A stretch of DNA of 5,043 nt from Fodinibius sp041642155. GTDB taxonomy: Bacteria; Bacteroidota; Rhodothermia; Balneolales; Balneolaceae. Positions 1 through 5,043 of this stretch are shown in pieces (position 1 is the first letter of the stretch; the number at the start of each line of letters is the position of its first letter). The translations under genes and the position numbers were made by a program. The stretch lies in the NCBI RefSeq assembly GCF_041642155.1, contig NZ_JBEPWZ010000229.1, forward strand, positions 1 through 5,043. The letters are read 5' to 3'. The notes under the pieces are model-generated. The model made no database searches, was not told the origin of the DNA, and saw only the letters and a program-made list of their open reading frames with translations.

Positions 1-957
1 ATTTTGTTTTTTTAAATCAATCAACAATTCCAGCAGATCCGTTTTGGTCTGCCGTACACGTTCATCAAAGCCCCGGTAAAAATCTATGTCGAGAAACCCT
101 TTCTCCTTTTCAAGCGATAGCATTTCTTTAACCCTGTCCCTTACCTGGTAGTCCTGATTGGTTTGCCTTGTGACAAAAATTCTGACAGATCCTCCATGCG
201 TGCTCAATTCCTCCACGTCAAAAATCTTCATTCCGTGCTTTTTAAAAATCGACGCTGCAGTAGTAAGCGAGAAGTAGAAAAAATGCTCGTGGTAAATGGT
301 ATCAAACTGATTATTCTCAATAAGCTGAAGCAGGTGTGGGAACTCGAACGTCATAATTCCTTTATTACCCAACAGCATATCCAGACCCTCGATAAAGTCA
401 TTGATTTCGGGAACATGGGCCAAAATATTGTTGCCCAATATCAAGTCCGCTGACTTGTATTTCTTTTGAAGCTTTCCGACCGTTTCTTTACCAAAAAACA
501 GCTGTTCGGTGGGAATCCCCTTCTCAATAGACACTTTTGCTACATTGTCCGAAGGTTCGACGCCGAGAATCGGAATCCCTTTATTTTTGAAATATTGCAA
601 CAGGTAACCATCATTACTGGCTATTTCGACGACAAAACTCTCCTGATTAATCCCATAGTTAGCAGTCATCATCTCAACATAGTCCTTCGCATGCGCCAAC
701 CATGAATCAGAATAGGATGAAAAATAATAATAATCCGAATAAATTTCTTCGGGATGTACATACTCTCCCACTTGTACCAAAAAACACTCATCACATACAT
801 AGGCATGCAACGGGTAGAATTGTTGGCCGTTGTTAATATTCTCCGGTTTTACAAACTCCTCGCATAGGGGTGATGTCCCTAAATCCACAAAGGTATTCTC
901 GAGTGAATTTGAACAATTAAGACATTTATTATTGGTAGTCGTTGATTCATCCATCAT
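1..957 (-). CDS. Sugar C-methyltransferase, class I SAM-dependent (TylCIII/NovU/TcaB9 type), 3' end missing
   Basis: Reading the minus strand from ATG at 957 gives 319 residues with no stop before the window edge; relatives are about 410 residues, so roughly 90 C-terminal residues are missing. Four cysteines, C12-x2-C15 and C55-x2-C58, form the N-terminal zinc-binding domain of this family. The SAM-binding motif is E111-I-A-S-N-D-G-Y, followed by G132-V-E-P. The stretch LGNNILAHVPEINDF (174-188) and Y222-H-E-H225 match the active-site region; in TcaB9 a histidine of this H-E-H motif is, as I recall, the proposed base. HGGSVRIF (254-261) begins the C-terminal domain. Family members transfer a methyl group from SAM to C3 of a nucleotide-linked 4-keto deoxysugar in the cytoplasm. 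A second ATG follows at 954; the frame is open upstream to a stop at 1041-1039 but has no earlier ATG. No strong ribosome binding site is visible. The exact sugar substrate cannot be read from the sequence. Confidence 0.93.
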   Translation of the reverse strand, partial: MMDESTTTNNKCLNCSNSLENTFVDLGTSPLCEEFVKPENINNGQQFYPLHAYVCDECFLVQVGEYVHPEEIYSDYYYFSSYSDSWLAHAKDYVEMMTANYGINQESFVVEIASNDGYLLQYFKNKGIPILGVEPSDNVAKVSIEKGIPTEQLFFGKETVGKLQKKYKSADLILGNNILAHVPEINDFIEGLDMLLGNKGIMTFEFPHLLQLIENNQFDTIYHEHFFYFSLTTAASIFKKHGMKIFDVEELSTHGGSVRIFVTRQTNQDYQVRDRVKEMLSLEKEKGFLDIDFYRGFDERVRQTKTDLLELLIDLKKQN

Positions 958-1046
958 GTCATCAATAAACTTACTTCGTTTTGAACCGGATGCTGCTGCC
1001 AAACAACTTATTCGGTTGAATCTCGCCCTGCATCCATTCTATTGAA

Positions 1047-1062
1047 TACAATAGTTGTGCCA
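1047..1062 (-). promoter_or_regulatory. Sigma-54-like -24/-12 promoter motif facing the methyltransferase
   Basis: On the minus strand, bases 1062 to 1047 read TGGCAC-N5-TTGT-A. The sigma-54 consensus is TGGCAC-N5-TTGC-A/T, so the -24 element is perfect and the -12 element differs by one base (T for the final C). The base before the -24 element is T, also as in the consensus. A start of transcription about 12 bases beyond the -12 element would fall near 1036, leaving a leader of about 80 bases before the ATG at 957. The final C of the -12 element is normally well conserved, which lowers confidence. Confidence 0.4.
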
Positions 1063-1188
1063 ATCTGGTATAGGGTCTAAAAATAGTAGATCTTATCGAT
1101 CAAATACGTCCGAAAAGAGCATAGAGGATATTTGTATTTGTAAGAAAAGGACGAGAAGGAATTGTAGTAAAAATATAACAAGAGAAGC

Positions 1189-1225
1189 GGGTAATTATTT
1201 AGAATCGACTATGAAAGAATTACCC
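1189..1225. repeat. Inverted repeat GGGTAATT / AATTACCC
   Basis: GGGTAATT at 1189-1196 is the exact reverse complement of AATTACCC at 1218-1225, with 21 bases between. A weaker outer match, AGCG at 1186-1189 with CGCT at 1231-1234, may extend it. It lies about 130-160 bases upstream of the minus-strand sigma-54-like motif and about 270 bases upstream of the plus-strand one, distances at which an activator site could work. There is no T-run, so it is not a terminator. Its function is unknown. Confidence 0.35.
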
Positions 1226-1363
1226 AACCACGCTGTCCCGGATTCAGCAAAGCGACAGGGCAAGTCCACGCAAGTAACTATTATTCCTTCTTTAAAGAAC
1301 GGTTACATAAAATGTGTCATTCAGGGGGGTATTGCTATCCTAAACTTCTGCGTTCGACATGCA

Positions 1364-1543
1364 AAGGCTATTTGTTATAACTGTGTAAATAGGTTTAGCT
1401 GTGCGTAAAAATCTCCCATGGATTAAGAAGAACCGTAAAGAGAAGGCTATTTCTATGCTACACAGGGTGTTCCATCTGACGGGTTAATTGGTGGCACACT
1501 TTTTGATCTTGTAGTGGTACTTCTAATAATAACAGGCTATCTA
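1364..1543. repeat. Three spaced copies of a GGCTAT(T/C)T direct repeat
   Basis: GGCTATTT occurs at 1366-1373 and 1445-1452, both preceded by AA, and a variant GGCTATCT occurs at 1535-1542. The spacings are 79 and 90 bases. All copies are in the same orientation and lie upstream of the lipoprotein start at 1574; the third overlaps the quasi-palindrome at 1535-1553. They could be binding sites for one regulator, but such short repeats in AT-rich DNA can also arise by chance. Confidence 0.25.
1492..1507 (+). promoter_or_regulatory. Sigma-54-like -24/-12 promoter motif facing the lipoprotein gene
   Basis: Bases 1492-1507 read TGGCAC-N5-TTGA-T, against the sigma-54 consensus TGGCAC-N5-TTGC-A/T. 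The -24 element is exact and the -12 element differs in one base. The predicted transcription start near 1517 gives a leader of about 57 bases to the ATG at 1574. The motif faces the lipoprotein, just as the one at 1062-1047 faces the methyltransferase. I found no convincing Bacteroidota-type -33/-7 promoter (TTG / TAnnTTTG) in this leader. Confidence 0.4.
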
Positions 1544-1553
1544 TATAGTAGCC
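1535..1553. repeat. Quasi-palindrome GGCTATCTATATAGTAGCC just before the lipoprotein start
   Basis: The outer arms GGCTA (1535-1539) and TAGCC (1549-1553) are exact complements, and the inner CTATATAG (1541-1548) is itself a palindrome, offset by the single base T1540. It ends 20 bases before the ATG at 1574 and would lie in the transcribed leader if the motif at 1492-1507 is the promoter. It could be an operator or a hairpin affecting translation. No T-run follows. Confidence 0.35.
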
Positions 1554-1573
1554 AATAAAATAATACTATTATC

Positions 1574-2713
1574 ATGTTAAAAAATAGAACGTTGGCAATT
1601 ACAACTATTCTAATGGGGATTCTATTTGCTATTTCGGCTTGTAACAACCCCAGCACAGATACCAGTATTGAAGAAAGCTTCAAGGAAATAAAAGAAGTTA
1701 CTCCTATCACTGGTGCAGAAATCGAAAGTATGGAAATAAAGAAAAAAGACAATCAGGATAGCTTTCTGACCGTTCGGCTGAATGACGGCGTCGAGAGGGA
1801 GGCCTGGTGTATCGAGTGGAACGAGGAAGAAGCCTTTGGTATCCAAAACGGAGCCAGGCTTTATTCTACAGCTGGTCACGAATCATGGAAAAAGTTAAAC
1901 TATTTCATGAGCATTAAAGACGATCTCAGAGCCAGCGACCCGAAACTAACCGCACGAGAAATACAGGTCATTATCTGGTCGCTTATCGATAATCCACCAT
2001 TTGATGTGGATAAGATCTCCGAATATGAGGAAATTGATCCACGCATATACAAGGATGGATCGGCTCTTTTTGATGTCCAAAAAGTAAAGGATATCGTAAG
2101 CCTGGTAGAAAGCGATCTTGCCTTAGCTAAAAATAAAAAGAAAAACAACAGCAATCCGGGATTGACGGTCATTGAAAATGACGGGCAAACGATTATCACC
2201 ATGAACGAAACGGCCTATGCGGTCAAAACCCAAATTGTAAATGGCCAAACAATCGTAGATAATAGCTCTTCCCGCTGCTTTGACGAGGAAATTCTGCCGG
2301 GTGTCTCTTTTAACAGATGGGGATGGACGAACGGCCCATTATCCGGTCCGAGTGGAGATCTCACGTATGATATTTATGCCGGTGCTGGACAGTGTGACCT
2401 GGACAAAGGCACTCGTGTGGGTGAACTTATCGTAAATTACTCGAGTGGAACACTCACCGTCACTTATAAGATGACCGAGACAGGATTTACCGGGAATCGT
2501 TATACCCTGACAGAAACCCATCTTTATGCGGGCAGTGATCCCTATGCTTCAAATAAGGGGAGCGGAAAGTTTACAGTGGCACCGGGACAGTATGGTAATC
2601 AAGAGAATCACCATGATGTCACGGAATATACCTATGAAATTAACGGTTTGTCCGGCGATATCTATTTTATTGCTCATGCGGTGGTAAACGGTTTTAATCC
2701 GGATGCCGATTAA
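1574..2713 (+). CDS. Surface lipoprotein with a thioester-like domain and a C-terminal beta-rich DIYAGAG/AHAVV domain
   Basis: The 379-residue protein starts with a lipoprotein signal: basic KNR, a hydrophobic run, then the lipobox I20-S-A-C23, so it should be lipid-anchored in the cell envelope. Residues 65-145 resemble a thioester-type domain: Cys in WCIEW (C79), a middle LNYFMSIKDDLR stretch and Gln in REIQVIIWSL (Q131), like the Cys and the Gln of (T)Q-x-A-(I/V)-W in such adhesin domains. Residues 165-195 include a charged, Lys/Asn-rich linker. Residues 235-373 match a domain I recall from many Bacteroidota surface proteins: NRWGWTNGP, DIYAGAGQCDLDKGT, LTETHLYAG, VAPGQY, then DIYFIAHAVV. 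The start is the first ATG and gives a complete signal; the leader is A-rich with no Shine-Dalgarno site. The gene has its own terminator and runs against the flanking sugar genes. No enzyme motif is visible; adhesion or surface binding is an inference. Confidence 0.85.
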   Translation: MLKNRTLAITTILMGILFAISACNNPSTDTSIEESFKEIKEVTPITGAEIESMEIKKKDNQDSFLTVRLNDGVEREAWCIEWNEEEAFGIQNGARLYSTAGHESWKKLNYFMSIKDDLRASDPKLTAREIQVIIWSLIDNPPFDVDKISEYEEIDPRIYKDGSALFDVQKVKDIVSLVESDLALAKNKKKNNSNPGLTVIENDGQTIITMNETAYAVKTQIVNGQTIVDNSSSRCFDEEILPGVSFNRWGWTNGPLSGPSGDLTYDIYAGAGQCDLDKGTRVGELIVNYSSGTLTVTYKMTETGFTGNRYTLTETHLYAGSDPYASNKGSGKFTVAPGQYGNQENHHDVTEYTYEINGLSGDIYFIAHAVVNGFNPDAD

Positions 2714-2747
2714 ATAGCCAGCTATTCCAGGCGGGTGACAACATGTG

Positions 2748-2786
2748 AAAGGGATTCAAAGACCACTTTGGATCCCTTTTTTATTT
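2748..2786 (+). terminator. Intrinsic terminator of the lipoprotein gene
   Basis: A 14-base stem pairs 2748-2761 (AAAGGGATTCAAAG) with 2766-2779 (CTTTGGATCCCTTT), the only imperfection being one G-T wobble. The loop is ACCA, and T6 at 2777-2782 followed by ATTT completes a textbook Rho-independent terminator, 34 bases after the lipoprotein stop. Its T-tract runs up to the stop codon of the convergent gene at 2786-2788. In the minus direction the same stem is followed by CACATG and not by a T-run, so it should act mainly on plus-strand transcripts. Confidence 0.9.
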
Positions 2787-4063
2787 CAACGAACCTTTTT
2801 AAGCAGATCGACCTCTAGAAGTGCATCGGCCGCCTGCCTGATGGTCTGAAAACTTATCCCCGATCTTTCAGCAATATCCAACAGGCTATGGCTCCCGTCA
2901 GAAAGATTGAGAACCCAAAGAATGGCCAGCTGGTTGATTTCGCTCTCCGTATCGCCTCCAGTCAACTTGTACAGTCCGCGTCTTCCCAGGTTTGGTTCAC
3001 ATTTGGGATTCAAATTTAAATACGTCCCGTTGCTTTCAATGACCCCTACGATACTCTTTAATTTTGACAAAGAGTCCGCAAGCGCTTCGGGTTCCATCAG
3101 TTCAAGGTTATCGGCAGAGGTATGATACTCCGGGAATTCCCCGAACGGAGTACGCATAAAACAGCCTACCGGCAGGTCAAATGCCGGCGAGCAGAACTGG
3201 CGCTCGTCGTAGCCATAGGGCGTAAAATCCCGCACCTCGTAGCTTTCCGCCGACCCGGCCAGCACCTGTTCTACAATCCGGTCGATTTCAGCCCTGCCCC
3301 GGCGGCTTTTCTTATACGTGATTTGGCCGGCGTCCCCCACGCAGGATAAAACGAGCCCGTATTTTATCCTTTCGGTTTTATCCTCATTCCGGGCCAGCCA
3401 GGCAATAGAACCGATGGTGCCGGGAATAAACAGGAAACGATAGGAGTACTTGAGATCCTCCTGTAAAAGGTACTGAGCTAAATGCACGGCTACGGAAATA
3501 CCTGATAGATTATCATTACACAGAGAAGGGTGACAGATATGACACGATATGAGCACCTCATCCGGCGTATGTCCTTCAATATACAGCTCCCCATGCGTCA
3601 TGCTGCCTTCCAGCAGCGTGGCGTCTATATAAACGTGGTAGTCGCCTTCCTCCAGTTGCATCAGCTGATTGTGGGAAAGGCAGAATCCCCAGTCCTCCTT
3701 GTAATACGAGGTTCGATAGGGGATCAGGTCAGGTTGATCAGGAAGTGTATAAAGATGATTCTTTAGTTCCTCAAGCGCTACCACCTGGTCGACCGGAACA
3801 CTATAATTCAGCACATGCAGGTTTGAATCATCAAAATCAACAACCTTCTCACCTTTCGAATTCTTGATCCATGCCTCTTTGATATTCCACTCTTTTGGTA
3901 TGGACCAGTCAAAGACCGGGGTACCGGTCAGAAGTTCTTGTACTTGAACAGGAATGTGCTTTTGTATGATTTGCAGGGATTTTCGTACCCCGTCCCCCGA
4001 AATGCTTCTGCAAATCGGGTACAATTCTTCTATCAACCCAAATAAGCGCTCTTCCTGGTTCAT
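2786..4063 (-). CDS. DUF4910-type M28-like aminopeptidase-fold protein with C-terminal winged helix
   Basis: This complete 425-residue protein has the typical length and opening (LIEELYPICRSISGDGVRKSL, 10-30) of the DUF4910/DUF2172 family. Residues about 60-165 form the inserted domain. The metal-centre motifs of the M28 fold follow: S173-CHICHPS with H175 and H178, C182-NDNLSG with D184 as likely bridging aspartate, D244 in CVGDAG, and PEYHTSADN with H314. The segment after about 370, with DIAERSGISFQTIRQAADALLE, looks like a winged helix. At the place where M28 peptidases carry the catalytic Glu, this protein reads IPGTIGS (G215); I believe some family members have PETIGS, others PGTIGS. 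Such proteins are often encoded in polysaccharide and deoxysugar clusters, where their reaction is not established. The ATG at 4063 fits the family N-terminus, although the frame stays open a little way upstream. It is convergent with the lipoprotein and follows the epimerase after a 332-base gap. Confidence 0.9.
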   Translation of the reverse strand: MNQEERLFGLIEELYPICRSISGDGVRKSLQIIQKHIPVQVQELLTGTPVFDWSIPKEWNIKEAWIKNSKGEKVVDFDDSNLHVLNYSVPVDQVVALEELKNHLYTLPDQPDLIPYRTSYYKEDWGFCLSHNQLMQLEEGDYHVYIDATLLEGSMTHGELYIEGHTPDEVLISCHICHPSLCNDNLSGISVAVHLAQYLLQEDLKYSYRFLFIPGTIGSIAWLARNEDKTERIKYGLVLSCVGDAGQITYKKSRRGRAEIDRIVEQVLAGSAESYEVRDFTPYGYDERQFCSPAFDLPVGCFMRTPFGEFPEYHTSADNLELMEPEALADSLSKLKSIVGVIESNGTYLNLNPKCEPNLGRRGLYKLTGGDTESEINQLAILWVLNLSDGSHSLLDIAERSGISFQTIRQAADALLEVDLLKKVR

Positions 4064-4229
4064 TGGACTCGGTTTGTCAGTCTTTTGTTTATTAAATGTG
4101 CGACCCCTCCTGAAGGTTTGAATATAGCAAGGCTTCGGTGTACTTGGAAGCAGAAAAGAAGTACAATACCCTTTCTCCGGTTAAGTATTATTTCATCCCG
4201 GGATTCCGGGCAATGCATCTTTTGAGTTT
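4064..4229. other. Leader of the DUF4910 gene, non-coding, with small inverted repeats
   Basis: No gene is visible. TGTACTT at 4139-4145 and AAGTACA at 4159-4165 form a 7-base inverted repeat with a 13-base spacer, about 75 bases upstream of the ATG at 4063, which could be an operator. CCCGG at 4197-4201 and CCGGG at 4206-4210 form a short hairpin with loop GATT. On the minus strand AGGAGG occurs around 4110-4105, but no start codon follows at a useful distance. I found no clear promoter; TGGCAC-N5-TTG, seen twice in the other intergenic region, is absent here. Confidence 0.4.
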
Positions 4230-4234
4230 TGATA

Positions 4235-4379
4235 GAGGCCTTTGAAAAACCAGTCCCGAAGCATCGGGAAATACCAAAGCCTGAGCGCTTTCAAAACCGC
4301 AGTGTAGAGATAATACATGAGGATTTTGAAAGCGTGACAATGTAGCCATTGAGCAAAACAACGGTTTTACAAAGGTCTC
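4235..4379. mobile_element. MITE-like element, about 145 bp, with imperfect terminal inverted repeats
   Basis: The left arm 4230-4251 (TGATAGAGGCCTTTGAAAAACC) and the reverse complement of 4363-4384 agree at 19 of 22 positions. If the ends are set at GAG(G/A)CC, at 4235 and 4379, both are flanked by TA, as expected for a TA-target transposon, though TA could also be part of the repeat. Inside lies a second pair: CGCTTTCAAAA (4286-4296) against TTTTGAAAGCG (4324-4334). There is no coding capacity. This is the usual form of a non-autonomous miniature element mobilised by a transposase elsewhere; no IS family can be named from these ends. It sits 16 bases beyond the epimerase stop, inside the minus-strand gene series. 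The alternative is a structured RNA element. Confidence 0.5.
4254..4269. repeat. Hairpin TCCCGA-AGCA-TCGGGA inside the MITE-like element
   Basis: A perfect 6-base stem (4254-4259 with 4264-4269) closes a 4-base loop. Outside it, AGGCCTTTG at 4236-4244 can pair with CAAAGCCT at 4275-4282 with one bulged base, making a longer stem-loop that competes with the end-to-end pairing of the whole element. No T-run follows directly in either direction, so it is not a clear terminator. Confidence 0.5.
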
Positions 4380-4395
4380 TATTAATAAAAATTAA

Positions 4396-5043
4396 CTATA
4401 CCCAGTAGAGATCCTTGCTTAGCTGTTGTGTCTCCAGTAAATGTTTGAGTTGCTTCAGCCGGGTATACGGATTCGCATTGAAGATCTCATCATCCATGTC
4501 AATCTTCTTGAAGATTTCGTAGAGCTCGGCCGCTCCTCTCTCTGCGGTATATTCACACGAAAAACCCGGCAGTTTGCTATTGATTTTATCAAAGGATACG
4601 CGATAGCTCCGGTTATCTCCCCCGCTATCTCCAAAGCTCGTTTTACATCCCGGGAATGCCCTGCCGACGATCTCAGCAATCTCTCGTACTCTGAAATTCT
4701 CCTCGGTATCGCCCACATTAAATATCTGATTGTGCACCGTTTCTTTCGGGGCCTCGAGAGTACACCCAATAGCTTTGCTTATATCTCTTACATGAACAAG
4801 CGGCCTCCATGGCATGCCGTCACTGATCATCTCAATAACGCCGGTAGTCCATGCAAGACCGGAAAGATTGTTAAGTACGATATCAAAACGCATACGGGGA
4901 GAAGCACCATAGGCCGTAGCATTTCTCAGAAAAGTCGGTGAAAAAGCCTCGTCAGCCAGTTTTGATACATCTCTCTCAACCCTGGTTTTACACTCAGCAT
5001 AGGCGGTCTGTGGATTTAGTTCCGACTGCTCGGTTTTGTATTC
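4396..5043 (-). CDS. NAD-dependent sugar epimerase/dehydratase (extended SDR), 5' end missing
   Basis: The minus strand is open from the window edge to TAG at 4398-4396 and gives 215 residues; the ATG at 4893 is internal, because 50 upstream codons continue the family pattern. The fragment has the SDR catalytic Tyr and Lys as Y15-A-E-C-K19, then LRNATAYGASPRMRFD (39-54), PWRPLVHVRDI (78-88), FNVGD (108-112) and a C-terminal helix region. The first part, with the GxxGxxG NAD-binding Rossmann motif (about 130 residues), lies outside the window. Such enzymes oxidise and epimerise or dehydrate nucleotide sugars in the cytoplasm; the RNAT-YG-SPRMRFD and PWRPLVHV pattern is that of a subgroup common in O-antigen and deoxysugar loci. 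It is upstream of and in line with the DUF4910 gene. The exact reaction is not decidable from this part. Confidence 0.92.
   Translation of the reverse strand, partial: EYKTEQSELNPQTAYAECKTRVERDVSKLADEAFSPTFLRNATAYGASPRMRFDIVLNNLSGLAWTTGVIEMISDGMPWRPLVHVRDISKAIGCTLEAPKETVHNQIFNVGDTEENFRVREIAEIVGRAFPGCKTSFGDSGGDNRSYRVSFDKINSKLPGFSCEYTAERGAAELYEIFKKIDMDDEIFNANPYTRLKQLKHLLETQQLSKDLYWV

Larger units (their letters stand above)
958..1573. other. Long divergent intergenic region
   Basis: This stretch of 616 bases separates the start of the methyltransferase (minus) from the start of the lipoprotein (plus). I see no convincing gene in it: the longest open frame, 1055-1408 plus, has no recognisable motif, is rich in Cys, Lys, Asn and Arg in the way chance frames are, and has no ribosome binding site. 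The region is AT-rich and does contain the candidate promoter motifs and repeats listed separately. It is long for a bacterial divergent promoter region, so a decayed gene or a small RNA is possible, but I cannot show either. Confidence 0.7.

Noticed and set aside
163..705. Two plus-strand open frames (163-453 and 466-705)
   Set aside because: Both are antisense to the methyltransferase, which carries all expected family motifs on the minus strand.
958..1041. N-terminal extension of the methyltransferase upstream of the ATG at 957
   Set aside because: The frame is open back to a stop at 1041-1039, but there is no ATG, and the ATG at 957 already gives the family's short N-terminus before the first zinc cysteines.
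1055..1408. Open frame of 117 codons on the plus strand in the divergent intergenic region
   Set aside because: Starts inside the candidate minus-strand promoter motif, lacks a ribosome binding site, and its Cys/Arg/Lys/Asn-rich translation has no motif; it looks like a chance frame.
1537..1752. Minus-strand frame of 71 codons with hydrophobic, membrane-like translation
   Set aside because: It is the antisense of the lipoprotein signal peptide region; hydrophobic complements of such regions are common artefacts.
2748..2786. Bidirectional terminator serving both convergent genes
   Set aside because: The stem works in both directions, but only the plus strand has a following T-run; on the minus strand the stem is followed by CACATG.
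4105..4110. AGGAGG on the minus strand as a ribosome binding site for a small gene
   Set aside because: No start codon lies at a useful distance, and stop codons appear soon after in the nearby frames.
4441..4941. Open frame of 166 codons on the plus strand
   Set aside because: It is antisense to the epimerase, whose SDR motifs are clear; it has no recognisable domain.

Overview
The window looks like part of a surface-polysaccharide or deoxysugar gene cluster from a Bacteroidota-type bacterium (Bacteroidota, Balneolota or Rhodothermota). The reasons are A-rich leaders without clear Shine-Dalgarno sites, a lipoprotein whose C-terminal domain I know mainly from Bacteroidota surface proteins, and the combination of sugar-modifying families. 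The taxon is an inference from style, not from a marker gene.

Layout from left to right: (1) bases 1-957, minus strand: a sugar C-methyltransferase of the TylCIII/NovU/TcaB9 type, cut by the left edge so its C-terminus is missing. (2) 958-1573: a 616-base non-coding region between two divergent genes. It holds two sigma-54-like -24/-12 motifs, one facing each gene, plus an inverted repeat, three copies of a GGCTAT-type repeat and a quasi-palindrome just before the lipoprotein start. (3) 1574-2713, plus strand: a 379-residue lipoprotein with a Cys...Gln arrangement like a thioester domain, followed by a beta-rich surface domain and a strong intrinsic terminator. (4) 2786-4063, minus strand: a complete 425-residue DUF4910-type (M28-like) aminopeptidase-fold protein with a C-terminal winged helix. 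(5) 4064-4395: 332 non-coding bases containing a compact element of about 145 bp with imperfect terminal inverted repeats (MITE-like) and several hairpins. (6) 4396-5043, minus strand: the C-terminal 215 residues of an extended-SDR NAD-dependent sugar epimerase/dehydratase, cut by the right edge.

The epimerase, DUF4910 protein and C-methyltransferase are all on the minus strand and belong to families that often sit together in O-antigen, capsule and antibiotic-sugar loci. The likely joint job is making a C-methylated (branched) nucleotide deoxysugar. The lipoprotein gene lies between them in the opposite direction, with its own candidate promoter and terminator, and looks like an independently expressed cargo gene. 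The most notable points are the possible thioester-type adhesin domain on this lipoprotein, the paired divergent sigma-54-like motifs, and the MITE-like element. I see no rRNA, tRNA, CRISPR array or complete insertion sequence.
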